DNA from: Clostridiales bacterium
GTDB lineage: Bacteria; Bacillota; Clostridia; Oscillospirales; CAG-382
Reading direction: 5' to 3'
DNA length: 15,018 nt
Assembly (NCBI GenBank): GCA_004553575.1
Contig: SFLA01000026.1
Coordinates: forward strand, 1 to 15,018
Shown here: positions 14,037 to 15,018 of the stretch, piece after piece
Layout of the letters: every line of letters begins with the position of its first letter
How positions within the stretch are numbered: position 1 is the first letter of the stretch
The notes under the pieces: model-generated
Database searches by the model: none
Told to the model about the DNA's origin: nothing
Seen by the model: the letters and a program-made list of their open reading frames with translations, nothing else
Translations under genes and position numbers: made by a program

Positions 14037-15014
14037 TTATCCGAGCGGGTGAACGGTAAAGTATTCCTTTATCATTTCTTCGGTTCCAAACAGATAATCC
14101 GTTTTATACGGCAGTACTATAGTACTACCGGCTTTTCCGTTTCTGGCAATATCGTATATCTTCACGTACTGCTCGCGGGTTATGCCGAAATCGGATATAA
14201 ACTTAATGATATTACGGTCGGAAGCTTCGGGGTTATCGGCAAGCCAGGCTTCAAACTTTTCCGTACCGACATATTCTATAAGCCGCCAATCGACGGTGTA
14301 ATAACGCCGCGTGTGATTGTCGCCCTCCGGCACCTCGCCGCGATAGGTATCGTATTCGGGAGCCTTGTAGCCTTCAGCAAGGAACAGCTCGTTGTCCCAA
14401 TAATCGCCGTCGAACCAAGCGTCGTATTGATATCCGTAGGCAAACATGAAAATGTCGGGCATTTCCCCGTATTTGGCTGCGGAAAGCCTGTCAAAATACG
14501 AATCATAAAGATCCGTATATGTTTTCTTGTCAATGCCGAAATACTCACATATCGCACGTACATTGTAGTCTTCTGTCCCGGCAAACTTAGTTGCTTCTTT
14601 ATTAATCCTTTCGACCCCGATATACGAAGACAGTATTCCGTCAAGACAAAAATACTCATATGTGTGCTTATTGTCCGGACTTTCAGGTGCGTTTTTATAC
14701 GCCTTAATCATGGTGTCGAACCACTCTGCAAGCTTGTCCTCGGTGTACCAGACATATTTTTCATCATTGTGTGCGGAAATACTACAGTTGTCGAATGTCT
14801 TGCTTTCGTCCGATCCGCTGATGTTTTTGCTATCTTCTTTACTGATATCCGTCTGACTGACGGCATCGGTGAGTCCTCCGTCTGCTCCGGGCGTGTTCGC
14901 AGCATCCGTTACAGATACGTTGGTTTTGTCGGGAACGACATGATTGCAGGCGACAAATGACAAACATAACATTATCGTAATAAACACAGCAATTATTGTC
15001 GATAGTTTTTTCAC
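14037..15014 (-). CDS. Lipoprotein with two-copy internal repeat, unknown function
   Basis: The 325-residue product begins MKKLSTIIAVFITIML and reaches a lipobox FVAC (Cys23), so it is probably a surface lipoprotein. A low-complexity Thr/Ser/Asp linker (24-75) follows. The folded part contains two 49-residue units, 125-173 and 242-290, aligning without gaps and sharing D, L, Y, G, E, N, FGI, Y and YD at fixed places. Between them lies an aromatic-rich stretch (192-240, with YGYQYDAWFDGDYWD). The C-terminal YLFGTEEMIKEYF may be a partial third copy. I do not know the family's function; secreted lipoproteins with the FGI-x3-Y repeat seem to recur in clostridia. The start codon is GTG at 15014, and the frame is still open to the window edge, so a start slightly upstream cannot be excluded. 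It is transcribed towards udk and ends at the shared terminator. Confidence 0.8.
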   Translation of the reverse strand: MKKLSTIIAVFITIMLCLSFVACNHVVPDKTNVSVTDAANTPGADGGLTDAVSQTDISKEDSKNISGSDESKTFDNCSISAHNDEKYVWYTEDKLAEWFDTMIKAYKNAPESPDNKHTYEYFCLDGILSSYIGVERINKEATKFAGTEDYNVRAICEYFGIDKKTYTDLYDSYFDRLSAAKYGEMPDIFMFAYGYQYDAWFDGDYWDNELFLAEGYKAPEYDTYRGEVPEGDNHTRRYYTVDWRLIEYVGTEKFEAWLADNPEASDRNIIKFISDFGITREQYVKIYDIARNGKAGSTIVLPYKTDYLFGTEEMIKEYFTVHPLG

Positions 15015-15018
15015 AGTT

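Noticed and set aside
14049..14960. A 303-codon plus-strand frame opposite the C-terminal lipoprotein
   Set aside because: The opposite strand has a lipoprotein signal, a lipobox and an internal repeat; this frame has none and starts past the udk terminator.

Overview
The window looks like chromosomal DNA from a low-to-medium GC member of the Bacillota, most likely a gut-type clostridium (Oscillospirales/Ruminococcaceae-like). The basis is Gram-positive-style lipoprotein signals, strong AGGAGG-type ribosome binding sites, sigma-A promoters with 17-base spacers, a pyrophosphate-type phosphofructokinase and a Bmp/Nup-type nucleoside transporter. No rRNA, tRNA, CRISPR array, phage gene or complete insertion sequence was seen. 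TAG is an ordinary stop here (pfk and deoC both end in it).

Layout. (1) 1-880: the 3' end of an AT-rich unknown gene, a perfect bidirectional terminator, an imperfect inverted-repeat element (three GTGAAAT copies facing three ATTTCAC copies), and a short decayed remnant of a four-helix-bundle (S23/IVS-type) protein gene. (2) 880-3400: a divergent glycolytic pair, class II fructose-bisphosphate aldolase (minus) and a PPi-type phosphofructokinase (plus), each with a good promoter in the 152-base intergenic region and its own terminator. (3) 3400-4377: a degraded intergenic stretch and a zinc-ribbon protein gene whose ribosome-bound ATG is followed by an in-frame amber stop at codon 3. (4) 13208-4378, minus strand: a long nucleoside-salvage cluster in the order deoC, deoD, nupN (lipoprotein), nupO (ATPase), nupP and nupQ (permeases), dut, a sugar-type solute-binding lipoprotein and a small acidic-tailed protein. 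(5) 13267-13947, plus strand: udk (uridine kinase), divergent from deoC across a symmetric 7-base inverted repeat that holds both -35 boxes. (6) 14037-15014, minus: a lipoprotein with a 49-residue internal duplication, separated from udk by a strong shared hairpin terminator.

How the genes work together: NupN captures purine or other nucleosides outside the cell and NupO/P/Q import them. DeoD phosphorolyses purine nucleosides to base plus (deoxy)ribose-1-phosphate. DeoC cleaves deoxyribose-5-phosphate to glyceraldehyde-3-phosphate and acetaldehyde, which links the cluster to the glycolytic genes nearby. Udk phosphorylates uridine/cytidine, and Dut removes dUTP and supplies dUMP. The phosphopentomutase needed between DeoD and DeoC is not in the window. 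Most of the window is well-understood metabolism. The less ordinary items are the shared promoter/operator architecture, RNA hairpins in the nup transcript, the amber-interrupted zinc-ribbon gene, the S23-type relic with its repeat, and the internally duplicated lipoprotein.
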